DNA of 64,000 nucleotides from contig JANQRL010000029.1 in NCBI GenBank assembly GCA_028284605.1, forward strand, positions 24,574 through 88,573, given 5' to 3'. The stretch comes from Paracoccaceae bacterium (GTDB taxonomy: Bacteria; Pseudomonadota; Alphaproteobacteria; Rhodobacterales; Rhodobacteraceae). Position numbers and translations under genes: made by a program. Shown in pieces: positions 7,989-15,896 of the stretch; position 1 is the stretch's first letter, and each line of letters begins with the position of its first letter. The notes below the pieces were generated by a model, which searched no databases, was not told the origin of the DNA, and worked only from the letters and a program-made list of their open reading frames with translations.

Positions 7989-9031
7989 TCCTCGTCCTGT
8001 CGATGGCCGCCGCGATCTGGGGCATCGGGATCGTCACGAAGGCGCCCCATGCAGCGCGCTGGACGATGATCGGCATCCTTCTCGTGGCGGTGATTGCGCT
8101 CCATGTGGCGCTGCCCGGCGGGCATCCTCTACGGCAGAATACCGGCGGGTCGGCGGCGCTCTGGCTCCTGATCCTTGCCGGTGCGGCGGTGGTCTGGGCC
8201 TATGCCCAGGGCCTGGGCTGGGTCCGCGCCCGGGCCCGCGCGCAAGAGGCGGCGCGGGACCCGGCGGTGGGCAAGACCGGCTTCAGCGAAGCCGAACTCG
8301 CCCGCTACGCTCGCCATATCGTCCTGCGCGAGATCGGCGGGCCGGGGCAGGCGGCGCTGGGCCGGGCGCGGGTGCTGGTGATCGGGGCCGGGGGGCTTGG
8401 GTCCGCCGCGTTGCAATATCTCGCCGCCGCGGGGGTGGGCACGATTGGCGTCATCGACGACGATGCCGTCGACAACACCAATCTCCAGCGCCAGGTGATC
8501 CACCGCGACGCGATGATCGGTATGCCGAAGGTGCAGTCCGCCGCGGAGGCGATGACGGCCCAGAACCCGTTCGTGACCGTGCGGCCCTACAATCGCCGCC
8601 TGACGGCGGAGATCGCCGCCGAGCTTTTCGCCGATTACGACCTGATCCTCGACGGGTCGGACAATTTCGAGACCCGGTATCTGGCGAACCGCACCGCCGT
8701 GGCCGCAGGCAAACCGCTGATCGCGGCGGCGCTGACGCAGTGGGAAGGCCAGATCGGCCTCTACCACCCGGCGGCGGGCGGCCCGTGCTATGCCTGCCTC
8801 TTCCCGGACCCACCGGACCCCGCGTTGGTCCCGTCCTGCGCCGAGGCCGGGGTGCTCGGGCCCCTGCCGGGGGTCATCGGGTCGATGATGGCGGTGGAGG
8901 CGATCAAGTGGATCGCAGGGGCCGGCACGCCGCTTCTCGGGCGGCTTCTGATCTACGACGCGCTCGACGCCGAAACCCGCGTGATGAAGGCCCCCCGAAA
9001 CCCGGACTGCCCGGTCTGCGGAACCGGCTAA
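7985..9031 (+). CDS. moeB: HesA/MoeB/ThiF family E1-like adenylyltransferase
   Basis: A 348-residue E1-like enzyme with an extra N-terminal part containing two hydrophobic segments (about residues 3-20 and 45-75), so it may be membrane-attached. The core starts at LARYARHIVLREIGGPGQ, with the nucleotide motif GAGGLGSAALQYLAAAGVG and NLQRQVIH. LILDGSDNFETRYLANR and GGPCYACLFP follow, then CPVCGTG at the end, giving the two CxxC pairs of the structural zinc site. MoeB adenylates the C-terminus of MoaD for molybdopterin synthesis; ThiF does so for ThiS, and the choice between them is inferred. The start overlaps the dut stop. Confidence 0.85.
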   Translation: MILVLSMAAAIWGIGIVTKAPHAARWTMIGILLVAVIALHVALPGGHPLRQNTGGSAALWLLILAGAAVVWAYAQGLGWVRARARAQEAARDPAVGKTGFSEAELARYARHIVLREIGGPGQAALGRARVLVIGAGGLGSAALQYLAAAGVGTIGVIDDDAVDNTNLQRQVIHRDAMIGMPKVQSAAEAMTAQNPFVTVRPYNRRLTAEIAAELFADYDLILDGSDNFETRYLANRTAVAAGKPLIAAALTQWEGQIGLYHPAAGGPCYACLFPDPPDPALVPSCAEAGVLGPLPGVIGSMMAVEAIKWIAGAGTPLLGRLLIYDALDAETRVMKAPRNPDCPVCGTG

Positions 9032-9128
9032 GGGCCGCCCCCGGACACTTTATTGCCAGCACCGTGCCCGGGGTCTCGCCACCGGCCCGTCACCGCTCTA
9101 CCCTCAAGGGCCGCAACGGAGGCTGCCG

Positions 9129-11159
9129 ATGACGAATCCCCTGCTCGACACCTGGGACACGCCCTTTGGCCTGCCCCCTTTCGCCTGCATCACCGATGCC
9201 GATTTCGGACCCGCCATCGATGCCGCCATGGCCGATGGGCGGGCGCATATCGCGGCCATTGCCGAGGCGACGGAGCCGCCCAATCTCGCCAACACCATCG
9301 AGGCCCTTGAGCAATCCTCGGCCCTCCTCGGCCGGGTGCTCTCCGCCTTCTTTGGCGTCGCGTCGGCCGACAGCACCGAGGCGCGTGAGGCGCTGATGCG
9401 GGAGGTCTCGCCCAAGCTCTCCGCCTATTCGACGGAGATCACCACGAATGCCGCCCTCTTCGCCCGGATCGAGGCGCTGTGGGAGGCGCGTGAGACCCTC
9501 GACCTGACCGAGGAACAGGCCCGGCTGCTCTACCTCACACGGCGCCGGTTCGTCCGTCAGGGGGCCCGGCTCGAAGGGGCCGAAAGGGACCGTCTGGCGC
9601 AGGTGATGGAGCGCCTTTCGGTGCTCGGTACGCAGTTCTCGCAGAACCTCCTCGCCGATGAGCGGGACTGGCATCTCGAAGTCACCGAGGCCGACCTGCC
9701 GGGGATGCCGGATTACGTGCTCGCGGCGGCCAGGGCGGCGGGGGAGGAACGCGGCTGGGACGGGCCGGCGATCACGCTCTCGCGCTCACTGATCGTGCCG
9801 TTCCTGCAATACTGCCCCGACCGGGGCCACCGGCAGACCGCCTATACGGCCTGGACCGCGCGGGGCGCGCGGGGCGGCGAGACCGACAACCGCGCCATCG
9901 CCGCCGAGATTCTCGCGCTCCGGCACGAGCGGGCGCAGCTCCTCGGCTATGACAGCTTCGCCGATTACAAACTGGAAACCGAGATGGCCCGCACGCCCGG
10001 CGCCGTCCGGAATCTTCTGATGGAGGTCTGGAAACCGGCCCGTGCCGCGGCGGAGGCCGATGCCGCCGCGATGACCGACATGCTCCATGCCGACGGGCAT
10101 GACGGCCCGCTGGAGCCCTGGGACTGGCGTTTCTACGCCGAGCGCCGCAGGGCGGCGGAACAGGACCTGAACGAGGCCGACCTGGAGCCCTATCTGCAAC
10201 TCGACCGGATGATCGAGGCGGCCTTTGCCTGCGCGGGCCGGCTCTTCGGGCTGGAGTTCGCACCGGTCGAGGCCGACCTCTACCACCCCGACGCCCGCGC
10301 CTGGGAGGTCACGCGGCGCGGGCGGCACATGGCGGTCTTTGTCGGCGACTATTTTGCCCGCGCCTCGAAACGCTCCGGCGCCTGGTGCACCACGTTCCGG
10401 GACCAGCAGAAGCTCGGCGGCGAGATCCGCCCCATCGTCCTCAATGTGTGCAACTTCGCCAAGCCGCCCGAGGGGCGACCCGCCTTCCTGAGCTACGACG
10501 ACGCGCGCACGCTCTTTCACGAATTCGGCCACGCGCTGCACCACATCCTGTCGGACGTGACCTATGAGAGCCTGAGCGGCACCTCGGTGGCGCGCGATTT
10601 CGTGGAACTGCCCAGTCAGGTCTACGAGCACTGGCTGGAAGTGCCCGAGGTGCTGTCGGAATTTGCCACCCATGCCGAGACCGGCGCGGCGATGCCGGCG
10701 GACCTGCTCGACCGGATGCTGGCGGCGGCGACCTGGGATATGGGCTTTCAGACCGTGGAATATGTGGCCTCGGCGCTGGTCGATCTGGCGTTCCATGACG
10801 GGCCGCCGCCCGCCGATCCGATGCAACGCCAGGCCGAGGTGCTGGCCGGGATCGGCATGCCTGCCGCCATCGGCATGCGCCACGCGACGCCGCATTTCGC
10901 CCATGTCTTCTCCGGCGACGGCTATGCGGCGGGGTATTACAGCTACATGTGGTCCGAGGTGATGGATGCCGATGCCTTCGAGGCGTTCCAGGAGGCCGGC
11001 GGCCCGTTCGATCCGGAGATGGCGGCGAAGCTGGAGCGGCATATCCTCTCGGCCGGCGGCACGGTGGAGGCGGCGGAGCTCTACGAACGGTTCCGCGGCC
11101 GGATGCCGGGGCCCGAGGCGCTGCTGCGCGGGCGGGGGTTGCTGCCGGAGGTGGCGTGA
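9129..11159 (+). CDS. M3 family zinc metallopeptidase (oligopeptidase A / dipeptidyl carboxypeptidase type)
   Basis: The 676-residue cytosolic peptidase begins with NPLLDTWDTPFGLPPFACITDADFGPAID, typical of the Dcp/PrlC branch. The zinc motif HEFGH is at residues 464-468 (in LFHEFGHALHHIL), followed by the downstream Glu region FVELPSQVYEHWL. The C-terminal YAAGYYSYMWSEVMDADAF segment holds the substrate-binding Tyr residues. Such enzymes degrade short peptides released by proteases. Length fits the family (about 680). Whether it is OpdA/PrlC or Dcp cannot be settled by eye. A repeat copy lies directly downstream. Confidence 0.92.
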   Translation: MTNPLLDTWDTPFGLPPFACITDADFGPAIDAAMADGRAHIAAIAEATEPPNLANTIEALEQSSALLGRVLSAFFGVASADSTEAREALMREVSPKLSAYSTEITTNAALFARIEALWEARETLDLTEEQARLLYLTRRRFVRQGARLEGAERDRLAQVMERLSVLGTQFSQNLLADERDWHLEVTEADLPGMPDYVLAAARAAGEERGWDGPAITLSRSLIVPFLQYCPDRGHRQTAYTAWTARGARGGETDNRAIAAEILALRHERAQLLGYDSFADYKLETEMARTPGAVRNLLMEVWKPARAAAEADAAAMTDMLHADGHDGPLEPWDWRFYAERRRAAEQDLNEADLEPYLQLDRMIEAAFACAGRLFGLEFAPVEADLYHPDARAWEVTRRGRHMAVFVGDYFARASKRSGAWCTTFRDQQKLGGEIRPIVLNVCNFAKPPEGRPAFLSYDDARTLFHEFGHALHHILSDVTYESLSGTSVARDFVELPSQVYEHWLEVPEVLSEFATHAETGAAMPADLLDRMLAAATWDMGFQTVEYVASALVDLAFHDGPPPADPMQRQAEVLAGIGMPAAIGMRHATPHFAHVFSGDGYAAGYYSYMWSEVMDADAFEAFQEAGGPFDPEMAAKLERHILSAGGTVEAAELYERFRGRMPGPEALLRGRGLLPEVA

Positions 11160-11208
11160 GGGCGATCATCCGATGAGCCATCCAACGCTTGCCGACCGCT
11201 CCGCTACG

Positions 11209-11423
11209 CCCCGCCCGAATAGCGCCGAAGGCGCCGGGCATCGACAGACCGGTCCGTCGCACCGAAGGTGCCCCACTTTGAATCGGCACGCCTTTGGCGT
11301 GACGGGCTGGCGATTGGGTGAGGCTGGGCGCGGAGCTCGGAGGGCGGGATGTGTTTGGCTGGCATAAAGCGCCAAAGCTCGCAGGCAGGATCGCCATCCC
11401 CCGGTCTGTCGATGCCCGGCTTG
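11209..11423 (+). repeat. Dispersed modular intergenic repeat, copy 2 (best-defined ends)
   Basis: Same layout as copy 1 but without the CATTGG hairpin module. The 20-bp sequence GCCGGGCATCGACAGACCGG at 11233-11252 and its exact reverse complement at 11401-11420 bound a 188-bp core. Between them lie hairpins CACC-GAA-GGTG and CACGCC-TTT-GGCGTG and TTGGCTGGCATAAAGCGC. The copy sits between the convergent M3 peptidase and SH3 genes. Compared with copy 1, hairpin loops vary (GGA/GAA, TCC/TTT) while stems are kept. Confidence 0.88.
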
Positions 11424-11464
11424 CGTTGCGCCAGGATCGCTTGTCTGACCTCGGGGCCTCCGCC

Positions 11465-11983
11465 CTAATCCAGCACCTCATCCGCGCCGACGCCCCAATA
11501 GGCCCCCTTAGGTGCCCAGCCGCGATAGCCCCTTGCCGAGAGCCGGCACCAGTCCCGTTCGCAGCGGTCGATGCGGGCAATCACCCCCGGCGACAGGATC
11601 GCGGTTTCCGGCGCCGCCGCGTCGGGCCGGCTGCGGATCGGCATCCGGGCATCCACGATCACCGTCCGCGCGCCCGAAAGCAGCGAGTAATGCACCCAGC
11701 CGCCCAGCCCGTCGCGATCCACCACCCGGCGCCAATGGCCATACTCCGCCGTCACCCGCAGCGGCATGCCGCGTCGCACGAAGACCCAGTCGATCCGGTG
11801 GCTGAGCGACGGGCCCCGCCGCACATTGCCCTCCGCCGCCTTCAGCGACACGTAGCGCGGCAGCGGCAGGTTCGTCTCGGGGCCGATGCCCGCTCCGATC
11901 TGAACGCCAGTATCTTGGGCGGAAACCCCTGATATCGATAGAAAAACCGCCAGGAAACCGGTGGCGAGCCTTGCCCGGATCAT
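11465..11983 (-). CDS. Secreted bacterial SH3-domain protein
   Basis: A 172-residue protein with a clear signal peptide (MIRARLATGFLAVFLSISGVSAQ). Two SH3b-like units follow: KAAEGNVRRGPSLSHRIDWVFVRRGMPL..YGHWRRVVDRDGLGGWVH (about 48-95), then DARMPIRSRPDAAAPETAILSPGVIARIDRC..WCRLSARGYRGWAPK (about 108-158). The NVRxGPS and GWV motifs are the hallmarks of the SH3_3/SH3_4 group. Two Cys residues (ERDWC and RC) may form a disulphide. These proteins are periplasmic and thought to bind cell wall peptides; the precise role here is unknown. Confidence 0.85.
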   Translation of the reverse strand: MIRARLATGFLAVFLSISGVSAQDTGVQIGAGIGPETNLPLPRYVSLKAAEGNVRRGPSLSHRIDWVFVRRGMPLRVTAEYGHWRRVVDRDGLGGWVHYSLLSGARTVIVDARMPIRSRPDAAAPETAILSPGVIARIDRCERDWCRLSARGYRGWAPKGAYWGVGADEVLD

Positions 11984-12094
11984 GCGTACCTGCCTCGTTC
12001 ACCCCTTCGCGGACGGCTTGTTCTTGTGATCGCCGTCCTTGCCGGGCAAGGTGCCAGAACTGCGCGGCTGAGGGAAGCTCAAGGAGGCGCCGGG

Positions 12095-13081
12095 ATGGCT
12101 GGCAAGCGGCTGAGTGTTGTCGTCACGCGACGGTTGCCCGAGGTGGTGGAAACCCGGCTGACCGAGCTTTTCGACGTCTCGCTCCGTGACAGCGACACGC
12201 CGATGAGCCGCGACGCCCTGGTCCAGGCCATGGCCGGCGCCGATGTCATCGTCCCCTGCATCACCGACCGGATCGATGCCGGGATGCTCGGTCAGGCCGG
12301 CGGCCGGCTGAAGCTCATTGCGAATTACGGCGCCGGGGTCGACCATATCGACGTCTCGACGGCCCGGCAGCGCGGCATCCTGGTCTCCAACACCCCCGGC
12401 GTGATGACCGAGGACACGGCGGATATGACCATGGGCCTGGTCCTCGCCGTCACCCGGCGCATCCCCGAGGGGCTCGGGCTGATGCAGTCCGGCGACTGGG
12501 ACGGCTGGGCGCCCACCGCGATGATGGGCACACGGATCGGCGGCAAGCGGCTCGGCATCCTCGGCATGGGCCGGATCGGGCAGGCGGTGGCGCGTCGGGC
12601 CGGGGTCTTCGGCATGCAGGTCCATTACCACAACCGCCGTCGGCTCCGACCCGAGATCGAACGGGAGTTGGAGGCGACCTATTGGGAGAGCCTCGATCAG
12701 ATGGTCGCCCGGATGGACATTTTGTCGATCAACTGCCCGCATACGCCCTCGACGTTCCATCTGATGAACGCAAGGCGGCTGAAGCTGATGAAACCCGAGG
12801 CGGTCATCGTGAACACCTCCCGCGGCGAGGTGGTGGACGAAAACGCGCTGACCCGGATGCTCCGGGCGGGCGAGATCGGCGGTGCCGGCCTCGACGTCTT
12901 CGAGCGCGGTCACGAGATCAACCCCCGCCTTCGGGAACTGGCCAATGTCGTCCTGTTGCCTCACATGGGCTCGGCGACGGAGGAGGGCCGGGTCGAGATG
13001 GGCGAGAAGGTCATCATCAACATCAAGACCTTCGATGACGGCCACCGCCCGCCGGACCTGGTGGTGCCGGCGATGATGTGA
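12095..13081 (+). CDS. D-isomer specific 2-hydroxyacid dehydrogenase (glyoxylate/hydroxypyruvate reductase type)
   Basis: A 328-residue NAD(P)-dependent oxidoreductase. The Rossmann motif GKRLGILGMGRIGQAVARRA is at about residues 149-168. The catalytic triad region follows: NTSRGEVVDENAL with the Arg at about 241, GLDVFERG with the Glu, and LLPHMGSAT with the His. The GYGAGVDHID-type segment (NYGAGVDHIDVSTARQRGI) is typical of D-glycerate dehydrogenases and GyaR-type reductases. Start 12095 is backed by AAGGAGG at 12080-12086. The likely reaction is glyoxylate or hydroxypyruvate reduction, but the substrate cannot be fixed from sequence. Confidence 0.88.
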   Translation: MAGKRLSVVVTRRLPEVVETRLTELFDVSLRDSDTPMSRDALVQAMAGADVIVPCITDRIDAGMLGQAGGRLKLIANYGAGVDHIDVSTARQRGILVSNTPGVMTEDTADMTMGLVLAVTRRIPEGLGLMQSGDWDGWAPTAMMGTRIGGKRLGILGMGRIGQAVARRAGVFGMQVHYHNRRRLRPEIERELEATYWESLDQMVARMDILSINCPHTPSTFHLMNARRLKLMKPEAVIVNTSRGEVVDENALTRMLRAGEIGGAGLDVFERGHEINPRLRELANVVLLPHMGSATEEGRVEMGEKVIINIKTFDDGHRPPDLVVPAMM

Positions 13082-13146
13082 GATCCGGGCCGCGGAGCCG
13101 GGGAATCGGAACCGCGACATCCGAGCGGTGGCCTTTCGGCGGAGCG

Positions 13147-13297
13147 GCAAAACTCTTCGAAGAGTTTTGCCAGACCCTTGGAAGGGTCTGTGGCGCCCCG
13201 GGTCGGCGGAGGTGCGAAACATCCGACCATCCCGGACCGGTCGGACCACCGCGGAAACTCTTCGGAGAGTTTCGTCAGACCCTTCGAAGGGTCTGAC
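13147..13297. repeat. Cluster of TTCGAA-centred palindromes, cluster A
   Basis: Four palindromes in 151 bp. 13147-13170 is a perfect 24-nt palindrome around CTCTTCGAAGAG with GCAAAA/TTTTGC outer arms. 13171-13190 reads CAGACCCTTGGAAGGGTCTG, near perfect. 13254-13273 is GAAACTCTTCGGAGAGTTTC. 13274-13297 is a perfect 24-nt palindrome around ACCCTTCGAAGGGT. The same two palindrome types recur at 60483-60633. The set follows the dehydrogenase gene and may act as bidirectional terminators or as REP-like elements. Confidence 0.75.
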
Positions 13298-13507
13298 GCC
13301 TCCGGGGGCCGACGCCTGGCCTTGTCCGTCCGGGCCGTGAGGTCTTGCCCGCGCGCTTGGCGGCTGCCACAGGCCCGCACGCCGCCAAGCCGCAGGTCGG
13401 GCCCGCCGCGCGAGCAATCCGGCCGTGCTTGACGCGCCACGGCCTGGGGATTGTCTTACCGGCCGTCATCCCCGATATATCTTCGCCGAAACGAGACTTG
13501 AGCCGAT

Positions 13508-13816
13508 ATGTGTCAGATTTTGCCAACCCGGCAGAAATGCCAAGAAGCCGGGACCTGCCCGGACCGATCACCGGTCCGGGCGTGTCCGGCGGAGGCGGCG
13601 GAGGACGTCGATCCGCTGGAGGGCCGGGCCTTGACCGACGACACCTGGTCCCGGGTCCGGCCGAGTCGTGAGAGCAGGGCAGCGGCGCGGGCCTATGCGC
13701 AAGAACGCGGCATCGAGGCCGCGGTGCAGGAGCCCGAGACGCGGCGCCTGAACAACCGGCCCGGCGGCCACGGCGACTATATCGCGACCGACCGCCGCGG
13801 CGCCCGGACCCATTGA
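13508..13816 (+). CDS. Small hypothetical Cys-containing protein coupled to a GNAT gene
   Basis: A 102-residue frame beginning MCQILPTRQKCQEAGTCPDR, with Cys at residues 2, 11, 17 and 25. It continues with an acidic, alanine-rich linker, then DDTWSRVRPSRESRAAARAYAQERGIEAAVQEPETRRLNNRPGGHGDY. The second half is hydrophilic and protein-like. Its stop overlaps the TTG start of the next gene (TTGA), which supports translation. I recognise no named family; the start could be a later codon. The 340 bp upstream, apart from the palindromes, shows no gene. Confidence 0.5.
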   Translation: MCQILPTRQKCQEAGTCPDRSPVRACPAEAAEDVDPLEGRALTDDTWSRVRPSRESRAAARAYAQERGIEAAVQEPETRRLNNRPGGHGDYIATDRRGARTH

Positions 13817-14289
13817 CCGGCGCGGTCGAAATCAGACCCGCGGACCCCAGGGACGCCGGGCCTGCGGCGCTGATCCGCCGCCATGCCGCCCAGTCCGACA
13901 GCGATTACCCGGCCGAGAGCAACCACAATCTCGGGTCCGAGAGGCTGGCCGGCGAGGCGCTGGTGTTCCTCGCCGCGACGGACGGCGAGACCTGCCTCGG
14001 TATCGGCGCGCTGGTGCCGCTGACGGACCTGCCTGGAAACGCCGAGATCAAGTCTATGCATGTCGCCCCCGAAGCCCGGGGGCGGGGTCTCGGGAGCGGC
14101 CTGCTCGATGCGCTTCTCGCCGAGGCGCGGGTCCTGGGGCTGGCCCGGCTCTGGCTCGAAACCGGCAGCGGGGCACCCTCGGCCGCCGCCCGCGGGCTCT
14201 ATGCTGCGCGGGGCTTTTCCGAATGTCCGCCGTTCGGCGCCTATACGCCCGATCCAAATTCGGTCTTCATGACGCTCGATCTCCGCTGA
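13813..14289 (+). CDS. GNAT family N-acetyltransferase
   Basis: A 158-residue acetyl-CoA-dependent acyltransferase. The acetyl-CoA loop is VAPEARGRGLGSGLLDALLAEA (motif A, R-G-x-G, about residues 87-108), preceded by the beta strand EIKSMHV. Motif B is visible in LARLWLETGSG...AARGLYAARGFSECPPFGAY. This resembles the YjgM-like group that acts on small molecules, but the substrate is unknown. The start is TTG, overlapping the stop of the upstream small gene; no ATG lies near the conserved N-terminus (IRPADPRDAGPAALI), so TTG is needed. Confidence 0.85.
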   Translation: MTGAVEIRPADPRDAGPAALIRRHAAQSDSDYPAESNHNLGSERLAGEALVFLAATDGETCLGIGALVPLTDLPGNAEIKSMHVAPEARGRGLGSGLLDALLAEARVLGLARLWLETGSGAPSAAARGLYAARGFSECPPFGAYTPDPNSVFMTLDLR

Positions 14290-14343
14290 ACGGCTCGAAA
14301 TCTCTGGCACGTCCGGGTCCGCGTTGCTATCTGCCGGGCCAGC

Positions 14344-14398
14344 GGCCCCGTCGGTCAACCGGATAGAGCAGCAGACGTCTGGGCGGCGGCTCCGGGGC
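14344..14398 (+). other. tRNA-like fragment
   Basis: This 55-nt stretch begins GGCCCCG, continues with a D-arm-like TCGGTCAACCGGATAGAGCA matching the style of the intact tRNA-Arg 120 bp downstream, and ends CCGGGGC, which can pair with the start. No T-arm or CCA follows. It looks like a decayed or partial tRNA duplicate. It is not called as a functional gene. Confidence 0.4.
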
Positions 14399-14467
14399 GC
14401 TACAAGATTGGAGAGTCGACGGCCAGGACAGCAATCGTTCGCCGCGAACCGCGGTCCGAGCCGTTCC

Positions 14468-14544
14468 GGCCCCGTAGCTCAACTGGATAGAGCAAGCGCC
14501 TTCTAAGCGCTAGGTTGTGGGTTCAAGTCCTACCGGGGTCGCCA
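14468..14544 (+). tRNA. tRNA-Arg (anticodon TCT)
   Basis: A complete cloverleaf of 77 nt including encoded CCA. The acceptor GGCCCCG pairs with CGGGGTC (one G-U), the D-arm is GCTCAACTGGATAGAGC, and the anticodon arm AGCGC-CTTCTAA-GCGCT gives anticodon TCT. The T-arm is GTGGG-TTCAAGT-CCTAC. It decodes AGA codons (and AGG with wobble). Confidence 0.97.
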
Positions 14545-15364
14545 TCTCCTCCCTCGTCGGCCGGGCGGCAAAACGACAGCGCCGGCAGTTGACCCATCGC
14601 AAATAAGACACTTCTCCCGCAAAGGTGGGCAGATGCGCGCATCCTCGGCGTTGATCTGCCCGCGAGATGTTCTGATTTGATGCGATGAGGAGGAAGACGA
14701 TCTCCGAGGGGTGGGCGCGGCCATACTCGGTTGCATCGTCTGCGGGGTGGTCGCCGTGGCGGGGCTCGTGGCGCATCTCGAGCGTGGCACGAAGGGCGCG
14801 GTGCAACTCGCCCACCAGGATCCTCCCCGCACCGAGCGGTTGACCTGGTGCTGACGGTCGTGGCGGTCCGTCCGGCTGCCGCGGCCCTTGCGGTGACGGT
14901 CGGCGCATTCGTCATCGGTCCCGTCGCAGTCACGACCCTGCGCCAGGATCCGTGCGAGCGCAGATGGCACGGTGTTCCACATGTGTCGAATGCGCTCTCC
15001 GACGGAGCTGGTGAACCGAAAGGTGTCCGGGAAGGTCTGGCGACGGGCGCAGTCCCGAACGTCAGTGGGAGGTCTTCGTGCGGGTCTACGAAATCCCGCA
15101 CTGTGCCGCCCGTGATCGCTTCCGAGGGCTCATCGCCCGACAGCCTGCGAAGGCCATTGGGCCCCCTCTTCTCGCCCTGGGAATCCCGTCCGTAGCGCGC
15201 CGAGAAGCCGGTTTGCGATAGCCGGGGTGCGACAACTTCTCAGGCCGATCGCGCATCCGCTGACCTGGTAACCACCAAGTCCGGCGAGACGGAGCGCAGG
15301 ATAACTTCCGGCAACGCTCTCGAGCTGAGACGCGTCCCTCTCAAAGACCTGCCCTTTTTGTTTT
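14545..15364. other. Gene-poor chromosomal stretch left of the mobile element
   Basis: About 820 bp between tRNA-Arg and the left element junction. Several open frames of 60-190 codons exist on both strands, but all have the Arg/Pro/Ala-rich composition of out-of-frame GC-rich DNA and none shows a domain or a convincing ribosome site. If the element boundary proposed here is right, this stretch was the original downstream flank of tRNA-Thr. The T-rich CCCTTTTTGTTTT just before 15365 would be, on the other strand, the A-rich sequence directly after its CCA. Confidence 0.5.
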
Positions 15365-15395
15365 ATGGTGCAGCTGGAGGGAAAAGATTTAAACT
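15365..15395 (+). other. Left attachment junction (attL) of the element
   Basis: ATGGTGCAGCTGGAGGGA at 15365-15382 resembles ATGGTGCTGCTGGAGAGA at 32697-32714, the right junction that overlaps the tRNA-Thr 3' end. AACTCTC also occurs a few bases later in both, offset by 4. The exact crossover dinucleotide cannot be fixed because the shared block is longer than the 2-bp core of serine integrases. Confidence 0.65.
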
Positions 15396-15487
15396 CTCTG
15401 CTGGAAGAGCTTGAAGAGTGGGAACGCCATTTCGCATTATTAGAGTCTAGAAGTCTGAGGTGCGACGATGACCAGTTCGCGCCATGA
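15365..15487 (+). pseudogene. Detached C-terminal coding segment of the serine integrase
   Basis: Forty codons, MVQLEGKDLNSLLEELEEW and onward to DDQFAP, then TGA. In the excised circle the sequence at 32696 would join 15365 in the same frame, so the integrase (residues 1-514 from 31155) would continue into these residues, giving about 554 residues. The integrated integrase instead reads MVLLERIELSTS from tRNA antisense. No ribosome site precedes ATG 15365, consistent with a gene fragment rather than a stand-alone peptide. The end overlaps mobC by 20 bp. Confidence 0.7.
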
Positions 15488-15896
15488 TTTCAATAAGATA
15501 GATCGCGTTGAGGCGTCGGAGCCGAAGAAGTATCCGCCGCCCTTCTCGTTGCGTCTGACCTATGAAGAACGCGCACGGCTTGGTGAATTGGCGGGCGACA
15601 AGCCGTTGGGCGCTTACATCCGTGAAAAGCTGCTGGGCGACGAGGTTTCACCGCGCACGCGGCACGGCAACAGACCTGTGAAGGATAAGGAAGCGCTTGG
15701 GCGTGTGTTGGGCGCTCTGGGCGGCTCGCGGCTATCTGCGAACCTGAACCAGCTTGCGAAGGCTGTGAATACGGGCTCGCTGCCTGTCACGCCCGAAACC
15801 GAAGCCGTATTGATTGAGGCCTGCCGCGAGATTGCCGATATGCGCGCCGATCTGCTGCGTGCGCTTGGCAAATCCCCCGGCGGCGGGCCGTCATGA
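15468..15896 (+). CDS. mobC: MobC-like relaxosome accessory protein
   Basis: A 142-residue protein with a ribbon-helix-helix-like N-terminal region (PPPFSLRLTYEERARLGELAGDKPLGAYIREKLL, about residues 25-58). The C-terminal MobC block, GGSRLSANLNQLAKAVNTGSLPVTPETEAVLIEACREIADMRADLLRALG (about 85-135), is the conserved signature of plasmid mobilization proteins. MobC binds oriT and helps the relaxase to open the strand. It overlaps the relaxase start by 4 bp (ATGA). In the circle it would lie directly behind the integrase gene. Confidence 0.9.
   Translation: MTSSRHDFNKIDRVEASEPKKYPPPFSLRLTYEERARLGELAGDKPLGAYIREKLLGDEVSPRTRHGNRPVKDKEALGRVLGALGGSRLSANLNQLAKAVNTGSLPVTPETEAVLIEACREIADMRADLLRALGKSPGGGPS

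Noticed and set aside
10441..11580. 379-codon minus frame across the M3 peptidase end and repeat copy 2
   Set aside because: Crosses a certain gene and a repeat; Arg/Pro-rich random composition.
11318..11932. 204-codon plus frame with DVFGWHKAPKLAGRIAIPRSVDARL
   Set aside because: The peptide is repeat DNA read as protein; the rest is antisense to the SH3 gene. The same words appear in other copies in different frames.
14523..15101. 192-codon minus frame between tRNA-Arg and the element, considered as a broken transposase or integrase
   Set aside because: No DDE or recombinase motif could be found in any frame; composition is that of random GC-rich DNA.
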